Below are positions 17,143-25,912 of a stretch of DNA of 64,000 bases, in pieces. Both the position numbers and the translations under genes were made by a program. This DNA is from an uncultured Rikenellaceae bacterium (GTDB taxonomy: Bacteria; Bacteroidota; Bacteroidia; Bacteroidales; Rikenellaceae): NCBI GenBank assembly GCA_944326945.1, contig CALVFY010000009.1:1-64000 (forward strand), read 5' to 3'. Positions within the stretch are counted from its first letter, which is position 1, and the number at the start of each line of letters is the position of its first letter. The notes beneath the pieces are model-generated. The model searched no databases. It worked only from the letters and a program-made list of their open reading frames with translations, and was not told where the DNA came from.

Positions 17143-18582
17143 ATGAAAAAGATAGTAATCATTTTGTCTGTATTGATTGGTTTGGGAACCGTTTCAGACG
17201 GTTATACCGCTGTACGCATGCCCGGAGTTTTCGGCGATAACATGGTGTTGCAACGGGACACTTTGGTCTCTTTGTGGGGATGGGCCGAAGGGAAAAGAGT
17301 GTCTGTCAGGGTTTCCTGGAGCAAAGAGAGATATATGGCGGTGCCGGACGGAGAGGGGAAATGGAAAGTTCGGATCGCCACTCCTCCTGCCGGCGGTCCC
17401 TATTCGATCTCCGTAAGCGACGGTTCTGTCCTGACGATGAACAATGTGATGATTGGCGAGGTGTGGATTTGTGCCGGGCAGTCCAATATGTCCATGAAAC
17501 TCATGGGCATGATGAGTCAGCCTGTACGGGGAGCGGCGGAGGCGATCATGACTTCCGGCAGATATCGTGATCGTATTCGGATGCTGACCGTCCCGAACCG
17601 GGCGTCCGATAGGCCTGAGGAAGATTTTACCGGAGCCTCCTGGCTTGAGTCGTCCCCTGCCAATGCATCCGGATTCGGGGCTGTGGCTTTTTTCTTCGCT
17701 CGTTATCTGACCGAAGCATTGGAAATCCCGGTAGGGATCATCAACTGCAGTTGGGGTGGTTCCGACATCGAAGCCTGGATGGACGAAGCGAGTAATCGGA
17801 AAGCCCGTCCGGACATACAGATTCCGCCAAAGGGGAAAACTCCGATTCCTAAACAACCTGTCAAGTTGTACAATGGGCTTATCGCGCCGGTTGCGGGTTA
17901 TGCCGCCCGAGGGTTCTTGTGGTATCAGGGTGAGGGAAATGCCAGACCGGACAGACGGTATGAGTGGTATGCCGCACAGCTGGAAGCTCTCGTTTCGTTC
18001 TGGCGCACGTTGTGGGGAAACGAGAGCATGCCATTCTATTTGGTTCAGATTGCCCCGTTCGGCAGCGGTAACCCCAAGGGTACATGGATTCCCTTTCTTG
18101 TGGAGCAGCAGCTGAAAGCGGCTCGGAGTATTCCCGGTTGCGGGATTGTGCCTACCACCGATATCGGTGAGGTGGATTGTATACATCCGGCGGAGAAGGA
18201 GACGGTCGGGTTCCGTCTTGCCAAAATGGCCATGGTTTCTCTCTATGGAATGAAGGGGGTGCCGGCAACGGGACCTGTTTATAAAAGTGTCCGGTTTCAC
18301 GGAAAACAGGCTGTCGTGGCGTTCGACAATGCCCGGCGCGGTTTGATGCCTGCCCGTCAGCCAGTCACGGGATTCGAGATTGCCGGCCGGGACAGGGTGT
18401 TCTATCCGGCGGAAGCCAGGGTCGACAAGGCCCGGTCGAAAGTAGTGGTGAGCAGCGATAAGGTGCCGGAGCCGGTTGCCGTTCGGTATGCGTTCCGGAA
18501 TTATGTCGAAGCAAATCTGGTCGATAATTTCGGAGTGGCTGCTTTCCCGTTCCGTACGGACGATTGGGATGATGTGAAATGA
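17143..18582 (+). CDS. Sialate O-acetylesterase
   Basis: A 479-residue secreted SGNH-type esterase that removes O-acetyl groups from sialic acids so that sialidase can act. The signal peptide ends near SDGYTA. The nucleophile is Ser114 in CAGQSNMSMKL. GGSDIEAWMDE holds the oxyanion-region Gly, and DIGEVDCIHP carries the likely Asp-His pair. FLWYQGEGNA is a further family block. N- and C-terminal beta modules flank the catalytic domain, as usual in this family. It begins 11 bases after the sialidase stop and overlaps the next gene by four bases. Confidence 0.92.
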   Translation: MKKIVIILSVLIGLGTVSDGYTAVRMPGVFGDNMVLQRDTLVSLWGWAEGKRVSVRVSWSKERYMAVPDGEGKWKVRIATPPAGGPYSISVSDGSVLTMNNVMIGEVWICAGQSNMSMKLMGMMSQPVRGAAEAIMTSGRYRDRIRMLTVPNRASDRPEEDFTGASWLESSPANASGFGAVAFFFARYLTEALEIPVGIINCSWGGSDIEAWMDEASNRKARPDIQIPPKGKTPIPKQPVKLYNGLIAPVAGYAARGFLWYQGEGNARPDRRYEWYAAQLEALVSFWRTLWGNESMPFYLVQIAPFGSGNPKGTWIPFLVEQQLKAARSIPGCGIVPTTDIGEVDCIHPAEKETVGFRLAKMAMVSLYGMKGVPATGPVYKSVRFHGKQAVVAFDNARRGLMPARQPVTGFEIAGRDRVFYPAEARVDKARSKVVVSSDKVPEPVAVRYAFRNYVEANLVDNFGVAAFPFRTDDWDDVK

Positions 18583-21521
18583 AAATGTTGTCGGTAACCG
18601 TGAGCGGAATCCGGAAGAAGCGGACGGAGATGGAGGAAAACGATAAATATAGAAACCGAGTTTTTGAGGGGATGGTGCCCTCGGAAGAGAGTGGAAAGGT
18701 CCCGGACATGGGACGACTGTGCCGTGCGGTGAAACGGTCGGTAGTGGGTGCTTGCATGATTTTGTCCTGCTCGTTTGCCTCTTTCGGCCTGGATCGGGAT
18801 ACCCTTTACGAGAGGTTCGTTTCCCCGCCGGCTGAGGCACGGCCATTTGTCCGTTGGTGGTGGAACGGCGATCAGGTGACAAAAAACGAACTCGCTCGGG
18901 AACTCGATGTGCTGCATGAAGCCGGCATCGGGGGGGTGGAGATCAATCCGATCGGAATGCCTGCCTGGTCGAAGGATATAGGGGGGCATTCGCTCGAATG
19001 GCTTGGCCGGGAGTGGTGCGAAATGGTGGCGTTCGTGTCGGGAGAAGCTGCCGAACGAGGTATGGTGACCGATATGATCGTGGGGTCTGGCTGGCCGTTC
19101 GGAGGGGAGTTTCTCGACGACGGACAGATCAACCAGCGGGTGACGGTGCACCGGATTCCGTGTGAAGGAGGATGTCGGATCGACTTCGGAGCAGAGGATT
19201 TTCTGCGTTTGGCTGCCGATGCAAGGAAAGGCCGTTCTTCGCGGCAGGGAAAATCACGGCAGGTGCTTTTTGTGGAGCTTGTCCCGAAAGGGGTACGTGA
19301 GGCGTCGCAGGTCGTCGATCTGACAAAGGCGTTCAACCGTTCCGGTCGGCTTGTCACGGTTGTCCCCGAGGGGGAATACGATCTGGTGTGGGGCGTTCTG
19401 CATACGGGGGTGAGGAAAGTGACTCACGGGGCACCGGGAGCTTCGGGTTATGTGATGGATCACTATCGCAGAGAGGTTACGCTGGCCTATCTGGAGAGGC
19501 TGTCTGCGATCAGCCGGTATACGGGGTTGCCGTTGAACAGACTGTTGCGCGCGCTTTTCTGCGACAGTATCGAGTTGGCCGGGGCCAATTGGACTCCCGG
19601 TATGGATCGGATTTTCGAAAAACGATACGGCTATCCGCTGACGCCGTATCTGCCTTTCGTATTCGCTGCTGCCAGTTACACCGGCGGTTATCCGGCAGAT
19701 GATTGCAGTGAAGGGTTTAGAGATACGCTGCGTCGTGTGCGTTTCGATTTCAATAACCTGCTGGTCGAAGTCCTGCTCGAGAATTTCTCTCAAACGTTCC
19801 AGGATTTCTGTTCCCGTCACGGCGTGTTGTGCAGACTGCAATCCTACGGAGCTCCCTGGCTGCCGGGGCTGATGCGGGGGAACATGATTCCGGATATTCC
19901 CGAATCGAATAACTGGATATATACCACCGATATGACGGCCTCTCACTGGGACTGGAACAAAAGGCACGGGTACATGATATGGAATCTGTATGCCTCGGCA
20001 GCTGGAAACCTGACTGGACGAAGCATCGTTTCCTGTGAGTCGATGACCAATACGGCCGGAGTTTTCATGACTTCGCTCGATGAGATAAAACTGCACGATG
20101 ACATGAACTTTATCACGGGCATAAACCACAGTGTGCTTCACGGTTACAATTATTCGCCGCCCGAAGCCGGTTTCCCCGGATGGATTCGATACGGAACATG
20201 GTTCAGCGAACGGAATCCCTGGTGGCCCTATTTCCCTTTATGGGTGGATTACAATGCCAGGCTTTCGTATCTGTTCCAGCACTCGCGTTCCCGGAAGACG
20301 TTCGCCATTCTGCCGCCCCAGGGAGATGTATGGTCCGATTATGGACTGGCTCGCACTCCGTTTCAAGTACGACCCTGGTATTGTTTCCAGTTGTGGGAGG
20401 CGTTGAGCCGGTGCGGGACTTCCTGCGATTACATTGCCGAAAACATCGTGCAGGGGGCGGACACCAAAAATGGAAAATTGGCGTTCGGTCCGATGAACTA
20501 CGAGGTTGTCGTGCTGTGCGATGTACAATCCGTCGCGCCGGCGACCGCCCGGGCATTGTCCGATTTCGTGCGTAATGGAGGAACGCTGGTCGTTGTCGGC
20601 CGGATTCCCTCCCGGTCTCTTTCAATGACGGATGTCCCCCGGGGCGATGCAGAGGTAAGAAGGCTTTTCGCGGAATTGGAGGCCGATTTTCCCGACAGAT
20701 TTGTCGTGACGGCGCCGCCCCGGGACAAAGACCATTTGTCGGATTGGACCGCCGCATTGATGGAACGGACCGGTGTGCAGCCGGATGTCAGAATGCCAGA
20801 TGCAGGCCATGTCTATCAGATGCGTAAATGCGTCGGTGGCCGGGATATCTATTTTTTTGTCAATGCGGACAGGGTACGTACGGCTGATTTTGTCGCCGAG
20901 TTTCCCCTGGAGGGTAAAACGCCATGGATATGGTGTCCTGAAACGGGGAAACGTAGTGTGTATCCCCATGATGGAAACCGTCTGTCTATTGTATTGAAAC
21001 CATCCGGCTCGTTGTTGCTCGTGTTCGAGCAAAGACATACGGAGGGACCTGCGTATGGGCCGATATCGGTCGCCGGAGAGCGAATAGCTACTCTTGACGG
21101 AACTTGGAAAGTACGTTTCGATCCTCTGGGGGGAGAGGATTTCGAGATGGATTTCGACCGGTTGCCGGACCTGAGCCTTTCAGACGATCTCCGGCTGAAA
21201 GGATTTGCCGGGACGGCGGTGTATGAGACGCGGTTCGATGCTCCGGCAGAGACCCGGTATATCGATTTGGGAAGTGTCAACAAGGGGGTTACCGAAGTGT
21301 TTCTCAACGGCAGGAGAGTGGGAGTGAACTGGTACGGCCGGCCGGTCTTCGATGTGTCCGGTATGCTGAAAGAGAAGTCCAATATTTTGAGGGTAAAGTA
21401 CGTGTCGGTGGTGAATAATTATTGCAAGACGCTTGTCGTCGATGCGACGGCTATGAAATGGAGCGGTCGTAATCCGTGGTTGCCGAATGGGCTGACAGGG
21501 CCGGTGAGTCTCCGTCGGTAA
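18579..21521 (+). CDS. GH106-like glycoside hydrolase (alpha-L-rhamnosidase family)
   Basis: The frame from the ATGA-overlap start at 18579 gives 980 residues, but the signal peptide appears only after the Met codon at 18708 (MGRLCRAVKRSVVGACMILS), so the real start may be 18708 (937 residues). The opening SPPAEARPFVRWWWNGDQVT and GIGGVEINPIGM blocks match recalled GH106 proteins, as does IVSCESMT with a conserved Glu. The C-terminus has two GH2-like beta-sandwiches (YIDLGSVNKGVTEVFLNGRRVG, WLPNGLTGPVSL). Classic GH106 enzymes cut alpha-L-rhamnose and need calcium. Rhamnose is not expected in animal sialoglycans, so the activity here is open. Confidence 0.8.
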   Translation: MKMLSVTVSGIRKKRTEMEENDKYRNRVFEGMVPSEESGKVPDMGRLCRAVKRSVVGACMILSCSFASFGLDRDTLYERFVSPPAEARPFVRWWWNGDQVTKNELARELDVLHEAGIGGVEINPIGMPAWSKDIGGHSLEWLGREWCEMVAFVSGEAAERGMVTDMIVGSGWPFGGEFLDDGQINQRVTVHRIPCEGGCRIDFGAEDFLRLAADARKGRSSRQGKSRQVLFVELVPKGVREASQVVDLTKAFNRSGRLVTVVPEGEYDLVWGVLHTGVRKVTHGAPGASGYVMDHYRREVTLAYLERLSAISRYTGLPLNRLLRALFCDSIELAGANWTPGMDRIFEKRYGYPLTPYLPFVFAAASYTGGYPADDCSEGFRDTLRRVRFDFNNLLVEVLLENFSQTFQDFCSRHGVLCRLQSYGAPWLPGLMRGNMIPDIPESNNWIYTTDMTASHWDWNKRHGYMIWNLYASAAGNLTGRSIVSCESMTNTAGVFMTSLDEIKLHDDMNFITGINHSVLHGYNYSPPEAGFPGWIRYGTWFSERNPWWPYFPLWVDYNARLSYLFQHSRSRKTFAILPPQGDVWSDYGLARTPFQVRPWYCFQLWEALSRCGTSCDYIAENIVQGADTKNGKLAFGPMNYEVVVLCDVQSVAPATARALSDFVRNGGTLVVVGRIPSRSLSMTDVPRGDAEVRRLFAELEADFPDRFVVTAPPRDKDHLSDWTAALMERTGVQPDVRMPDAGHVYQMRKCVGGRDIYFFVNADRVRTADFVAEFPLEGKTPWIWCPETGKRSVYPHDGNRLSIVLKPSGSLLLVFEQRHTEGPAYGPISVAGERIATLDGTWKVRFDPLGGEDFEMDFDRLPDLSLSDDLRLKGFAGTAVYETRFDAPAETRYIDLGSVNKGVTEVFLNGRRVGVNWYGRPVFDVSGMLKEKSNILRVKYVSVVNNYCKTLVVDATAMKWSGRNPWLPNGLTGPVSLRR

Positions 21522-21714
21522 AGGATATGCAAGGCATTTTCCTGTCGGTCTCTTTGAACGAAGTTCAGTGTATTCAGGGCATCTGTTTCAGGGACAGTTC
21601 AACTGCGTTTCTTTTCGGTTGCGATCAATGTGTTGCAGGAATCCTCCGTACGGAAGTATGCCGGGGTGAGAAGGAAGGAAATTCTGTCGATAGAATATGG
21701 AATTTGTGTGTACA

Positions 21715-21761
21715 GAAAGACGGAATGGGTTACGATAAAACCGTAACCCATTCCGTCTTTC
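21715..21761. terminator. Bidirectional terminator between the PUL and tRNA-Met
   Basis: A perfect 20-bp inverted repeat (21715-21734 and 21742-21761) around a 7-nt loop ATAAAAC. It lies just past the 3' end of tRNA-Met on the minus strand and about 190 bases after the last PUL gene on the plus strand, so it probably serves both. Confidence 0.8.
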
Positions 21762-21765
21762 CAAG

Positions 21766-21839
21766 TAGCGGGAGAGAGACTTGAACTCTCGACCTCATGA
21801 TTATGAATCATGCGCTCTAACCAGCTGAGCTATCCCGCC
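21766..21839 (-). tRNA. tRNA-Met (CAT)
   Basis: A 74-nt cloverleaf: acceptor GGCGGGA pairs with TCCCGCT (one G-U), D-arm GCTC...GAGC, anticodon stem CATGA/TCATG with loop TTCATAA (anticodon CAT), T-arm GAGAG-TTCAAGT-CTCTC, discriminator A. CCA is not encoded. The sequence looks like an elongator tRNA-Met; a CAT-bearing tRNA-Ile2 cannot be fully excluded by eye. Confidence 0.93.
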
Positions 21840-21987
21840 ATCTTCCGTAAAAGCAGGGGCAAAAGTAATCATTTTTTCGTTATGTCCAAAATCGATGGGC
21901 AAAAAATGTGACGAAATCCTTCCGTTTTTTTTGGCGCGTTTCCCTTCGATTTTGGAAAAAGTTGATTTTCCCCGTTTTAACCAGATT

Positions 21988-23199
21988 TCAGAAGGATGCG
22001 ACCACTTCGATCGTAAATTTATCCTGCAACAGTTTGTTTGCAGCGAAATCCGAGGGCTTGTGATGGCCCAGGAAATACTTTTCGTAGTTGAGACGTAATT
22101 CCGATTTCAACAATTTGGGCGACAGACCAAAATTGACGCCGATTGTCATTCGGTTGGCGCTGAAACGATCATGCATTTTTGTGTCGGCATTCAGAAAATC
22201 AATGCCGTGTCCCGTGTCCCAACGGGCAATCGGAGCAATGTGTTCGGCAAAACTGTTTTTCGGAAGACCGAATTGGTAATATCCCTGGATATGGGCAGCC
22301 GTGATGATATCTTTTTCCTTGTCGAACAGGATTCGTTGCGCCACCTCCGCTTCGATTAGAAAACGATCGCCTACATAGTGGAGTTCGCCTCCCCACATTC
22401 GTATCTTTTGCGTGAAGTCCTCTTCTTTCTTCACTCCGTTCACCTCGACTACGTGTACATCCAGAGGGGTGCGTCCTGTGTAGAAACTGGCAGCTCCGCC
22501 GAATCCGTCCCGTTTGCCGATATCCAAACGGGTGGATAGATTCACGCTTTTCGACCATTCGGGATTGTTGCTGCCCGAACCGTTGAATGCTCCGATTGTG
22601 ATACGCATCGGGATTCCTGCCAGAAAACTGTATCGAGCTAACGCTCCTATATCGCGCGAACCGATCGTCTTTACATACTCTTCGGTTGCATCGCCCGTTA
22701 AGACGCTGCCATAGTAGGAGGTGAGGTATTTGGCGATGAAGGAGCGATTGGCAAACATATTGCTGCTGGGACCCCTGTCCAGATCGGTACTGAATTTATA
22801 CTGTTGTTGGCCCAGAGAGAATTCGAAATTCTTGCGGAAATAGGTGACGTATGAATCGAGAATCGAGATTTTACCTTCGTTATTGAAGTCGACCTGAACG
22901 GCATAACGCATATTGGGACTGACGAAACCCTTGACGCCGATTCGGGAGTTGCGTACATTGAAACGGTATTCTCCGTTGATTGTGCTCAGTTCCATTTTTA
23001 CTTTTACCGCTCCGTAGACCTGAGGCAGGTAGGAGATTTCGTCCGATTTACGCAAAGGGATATCCGTTCCACGAGTTTGGGCGCGGGAGGTGTCGGCCGG
23101 AAGGGATGCTGCGGCGGCAAATCCGTTGATTGAGATCGAACCCAGTAAGAAGAGAATGAGGGTTGTCCTTAATGCCATCGTTTGAAAGTGTTTTTCCAT
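21988..23199 (-). CDS. Phosphate-selective porin O/P-type outer-membrane protein
   Basis: About 403 residues from the ATG at 23199; a Met at 23178 (MALRTTLILFLLGSISING) would give an even cleaner signal peptide and a normal leader behind the TATTTTTG box. Features of the OprO/OprP family: VYGAVKVKMELS, NSRIGVKGFVSPNMRYAVQVDFNNEG and LGQQQYKFSTDLDRGPSSN, then long barrel strands and a terminal FTIEVVASF strand ending in Phe. The family forms trimeric barrels selective for phosphate or other anions. No phosphate transport gene is adjacent, so the substrate is not known. Confidence 0.85.
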   Translation of the reverse strand: MEKHFQTMALRTTLILFLLGSISINGFAAAASLPADTSRAQTRGTDIPLRKSDEISYLPQVYGAVKVKMELSTINGEYRFNVRNSRIGVKGFVSPNMRYAVQVDFNNEGKISILDSYVTYFRKNFEFSLGQQQYKFSTDLDRGPSSNMFANRSFIAKYLTSYYGSVLTGDATEEYVKTIGSRDIGALARYSFLAGIPMRITIGAFNGSGSNNPEWSKSVNLSTRLDIGKRDGFGGAASFYTGRTPLDVHVVEVNGVKKEEDFTQKIRMWGGELHYVGDRFLIEAEVAQRILFDKEKDIITAAHIQGYYQFGLPKNSFAEHIAPIARWDTGHGIDFLNADTKMHDRFSANRMTIGVNFGLSPKLLKSELRLNYEKYFLGHHKPSDFAANKLLQDKFTIEVVASF

Positions 23200-23569
23200 A
23201 GTCCCCACAAAAATAGAGTAAATCTAAAGGATTGCCAATCCTTTTTTGTTAAGAAAATTTTAAATTTACCCATCTGGTGGGGTTAAAAGATAAAAAAACT
23301 GTTTGGAGGATGAATAAAATGAGATGTGTTGAAATAATTGCCTGGAAAATAGGATAATTGAAAAAAATATGTTATCTTTAATATATATTAGGAATAGGGG
23401 GGATTTTACCGTTCTTGATAGAAGTTCTTAATGGAAAAATTACACGGATACAATTATCTGTAGAGGAAGACAAAAAATAGTCTTTCATGGCGTGATATTC
23501 GGCATAGATTATGCATTCGCATAACCAGTACGAATCCTTGTTGTTTGTTACTTTTAAATTATTAAAATT
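23200..23569. other. Divergent intergenic region, porin and fimbrillin-like gene
   Basis: Contains a candidate minus-strand -7 box TATTTTTG (23215-23208) just ahead of the porin, and a small hairpin AAAGGATT/AATCCTTT (23226-23244) followed by T residues on the plus strand. The rest is A+T-rich and without a gene. A TTTG motif lies near 23545, but no matching -7 box was found for the plus-strand gene. Confidence 0.4.
23208..23215 (-). promoter_or_regulatory. Candidate Bacteroidetes -7 box for the porin gene
   Basis: TATTTTTG on the minus strand fits TAnnTTTG. No TTTG was found at the -33 distance. If it is used, translation from the Met at 23178 would give a leader of normal length, while the Met at 23199 would be nearly leaderless. 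Confidence 0.35.
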
Positions 23570-24535
23570 ATGAAAAACTTAATGATCGGAGTATGTGGAC
23601 TCCTGTTACTTGCCACATCCTGTTCTAAAAATAATAATGGTGAGAAATTCGAATTACCGGAAGATGATTTGGTGACTCCTAGAATCAGTGCGCGTATTAC
23701 GGAGCAAGTGTTGGAAGACCAGCCTTTTACCGGTATATTGGAGGTGTTTCCCTGCTATTCGGGGACTTCCAAATATTATGGCAATTATGTGAACGGAAAA
23801 CTCATGGTGTTTGGAGGGTTCTATACGATTGTTCAGGGAGATGTTTTCGGTACGAACAACAGAGAGTTGCATCTGCCGATCGGTACCTATAACATGGTCT
23901 ATTGGGGTACTCCCAAACATGAAGAACCTATTGATAATGCTCCTGAAATGTCGGAGCCGGGATTGACCGAGGGAGCCGATCTTTCTACGCTTTACTTCAG
24001 TCTTCGGCCCTATGGCGATGGGACCTATAAACCGGTGTATGATTTGGTGCATGCGGTACAGGAGGCGGAAATCGGACTGGAAAATTTACAGTCTTCGCTG
24101 ATGCGTGTAGGGGCAGGCTTGATTGTGAATCTCAAACAGAAAAACAATGCTGTCTTTAGTACGAATGTCAAGAGCGTGAAAGTACTGATTGGCGGAATTG
24201 CGGAAAAATTGAATTTCTATACTGCCGAGCCGGTCAATCAAACCAAAACGGTTCGTTTCGATCTGATACGTTCTGAAGACGGAACCACCATGAGTAATCC
24301 GACCGTTATGCTTTTCCCTTCGGCGCCCAATCCTAAATTGGAATTGGTCTTTACGTTGGCAGACAATTCTGTCCATCGGTTGACACAGACGCTGAACTCA
24401 TCTCTTTCGGCCAATACTTTATTGACGCTTGATATCATAATTGGAGAGATCCTTTCGGAAGGCAGTCCTGGCGATTTCACTATTGATGATTGGAATGAGG
24501 AGAGCGAGACGATCGAATTCCCGAATGTCGAATAA
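23570..24535 (+). CDS. Fimbrillin/Mfa2-like surface lipoprotein
   Basis: A 321-residue protein with a lipobox (GLLLLATSC, Cys at 18). The body is built of beta strands with an Mfa2/FimB-like order: an N-terminal half with HLPIGTYNMVYWG and a C-terminal half with VMLFPSAPNPKLELVFTL and GDFTIDDWNEE, a tail often found in fimbrillin-like proteins of Bacteroidales. Such proteins anchor or cap type V pili on the cell surface. No other pilus gene is adjacent, so it may be an orphan tip or anchor protein. Family assignment is by general pattern only. Confidence 0.55.
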   Translation: MKNLMIGVCGLLLLATSCSKNNNGEKFELPEDDLVTPRISARITEQVLEDQPFTGILEVFPCYSGTSKYYGNYVNGKLMVFGGFYTIVQGDVFGTNNRELHLPIGTYNMVYWGTPKHEEPIDNAPEMSEPGLTEGADLSTLYFSLRPYGDGTYKPVYDLVHAVQEAEIGLENLQSSLMRVGAGLIVNLKQKNNAVFSTNVKSVKVLIGGIAEKLNFYTAEPVNQTKTVRFDLIRSEDGTTMSNPTVMLFPSAPNPKLELVFTLADNSVHRLTQTLNSSLSANTLLTLDIIIGEILSEGSPGDFTIDDWNEESETIEFPNVE

Positions 24536-24569
24536 CCGGACATTGAAGGGAGCTGTCGAATTTTGTACA

Positions 24570-24603
24570 ATCGGCCTGACGAAACGCGTCAGGCCGATCT
24601 GTC
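24570..24603 (+). terminator. Intrinsic terminator
   Basis: Perfect 12-bp stem ATCGGCCTGACG (24570-24581) with CGTCAGGCCGAT (24587-24598) around a 5-nt loop, followed by a weak CTGTCTTTG tract. It separates the lipoprotein gene from convergent mscL. Confidence 0.7.
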
Positions 24604-24613
24604 TTTGTAGGGA

Positions 24614-25051
24614 TTACTGTTTTGAATCGCGTTTTTCGATTATTTCCTGGTTTTGTCGTTGAAGCAGGTCCCGGATGTCAGTCAGTAACAGTTCCTCTTT
24701 CGAGGGGGCGGGAGCGGCGGCCGGAACCTCTTTCTTTTTTCTTTCCAGTTTGCTCATCATGCGTATGATGGCGAAGATCGAAAAGGCGATGATCAGAAAA
24801 TCTACGACTGTTTGGATGAATTTGCCGTAATTGATCATGACAGCAGGTTCGGTTTCTGTGGCTTGTTTCAGCGTGATCGAAAGATCGGCGAAGTTGACGC
24901 CGCTGAGCAGTAGACCTATGGGGGGCATGAGGACATCGGCCACCAGAGAACTGACTATTTTCCCAAAGGCGGCACCGATAATGATACCTACGGCCATATC
25001 GACGACGTTGCCTCGCATGGCGAATTGCTTGAAATCGGATAAAAAACTCAT
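24614..25051 (-). CDS. mscL: Large-conductance mechanosensitive channel MscL
   Basis: The ATG at 25051 gives 145 residues; an in-frame upstream Met at 25117 would add 22 residues unlike the family. The start [36 protein letters not shown] is the conserved first membrane helix, with the N-terminal amphipathic helix ahead. The second helix ([22 protein letters not shown]) is followed by the cytoplasmic KLERKKKE bundle helix. The pentameric inner-membrane channel opens on hypo-osmotic shock. Stand-alone gene with terminators on its 3' side. Confidence 0.96.
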   Translation of the reverse strand: MSFLSDFKQFAMRGNVVDMAVGIIIGAAFGKIVSSLVADVLMPPIGLLLSGVNFADLSITLKQATETEPAVMINYGKFIQTVVDFLIIAFSIFAIIRMMSKLERKKKEVPAAAPAPSKEELLLTDIRDLLQRQNQEIIEKRDSKQ

Positions 25052-25170
25052 GATTGATCGTATTAAAGGTTTGTATCTTGTCTCTCTGCACAAAATGCAC
25101 CAAATCGGAACGAACATTCGCTCCGATTACAATGGTAGTGATTTTGCGGGGGAAAAACAAAAGCGGAATA

Positions 25171-25908
25171 TTAACCGATCGAACGTTGTTTCAATAATTC
25201 GGTGAAATGTTCCTTGTAGGAGTCTGAGATGGGAAGATATTCTTTCCCGAAGACAATCCGTCCCCGTTCGATGGTCTTGATACGGTCCATGTTTACGATA
25301 TAGGAGCGATGTATACGCACGAACCGATCGGCTGGCAGTCGCTCTTCGGCAGTTTTCATGCTCATCTGGGTGACGATCGGACGACTCTCTTCGTGGGTGT
25401 GAATCTTTATGTAGTCGCCGACTCCTTCGATATAGAGAATATCGTCCAGCGCGATTTGTACTTGTTTGTAGTCGGCTTTTACGATGATGGAGTGGGGTGG
25501 GGCAACCGCAGACGGGGCAGATTCTTTGGTCGTTTTGAAAACCTCCTCTTTTTCGAACCATTGCAATGCTTTGTTGGTTGCTCGCAGAAATTCGGCATAA
25601 CTGATCGGTTTGAGCAGGTAGTCGAGTGCATCTACCCGGAATCCCTCCAGAGCATACTGTTCGAACGCTGTGGTGAAGATCACACGAGGACGTTCCCCGA
25701 TCATTTTCGAGAGTTCGATGCCGTTCAGATGGGGCATTTGGATGTCGAGAAGCAGCAGGTCGATATTGCCTTCGGAGAGCAGATGCAGGGCTTCCACTCC
25801 GCTGTGACTGCGACCGGCCAGCGAAAGAAATGGTGTGCGGTGGATGTATTCCTCCAACAGGTCGAGTGCCAGAGGTTCGTCGTCTACGATCAGGCAGTTG
25901 AGAGTCAT
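25171..25908 (-). CDS. LytTR-family response regulator
   Basis: A 245-residue regulator. The receiver domain (1-120) has the acidic pocket VDDEP, phosphoacceptor Asp55 in LLLDIQMP, and the late Lys in DYLLKPI. A LytTR DNA-binding domain (about 145-245) contains LDDILYIEGVGDYIKIHT and ADRFVRIHRSYIVNMDRI. It starts four bases after the cognate sensor kinase and is the last gene of the MacAB-TolC operon. It probably senses and adjusts envelope or peptide stress export. Confidence 0.95.
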   Translation of the reverse strand: MTLNCLIVDDEPLALDLLEEYIHRTPFLSLAGRSHSGVEALHLLSEGNIDLLLLDIQMPHLNGIELSKMIGERPRVIFTTAFEQYALEGFRVDALDYLLKPISYAEFLRATNKALQWFEKEEVFKTTKESAPSAVAPPHSIIVKADYKQVQIALDDILYIEGVGDYIKIHTHEESRPIVTQMSMKTAEERLPADRFVRIHRSYIVNMDRIKTIERGRIVFGKEYLPISDSYKEHFTELLKQRSIG

Positions 25909-25912
25909 ATGA

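Noticed and set aside
13085..21521. Reading the PUL as a rhamnogalacturonan-II (Kdo/rhamnose) locus because of GH33 plus GH106
   Set aside because: The GH33 block and lyase match true sialidase and N-acetylneuraminate lyase patterns, an acetylesterase of the sialate type is present, and a sulfatase does not fit RG-II. Kept only as a reason to test GH106.
21599..21811. Short minus-strand frame across the tRNA-Met region
   Set aside because: It runs through the tRNA and its terminator hairpin; not a gene.
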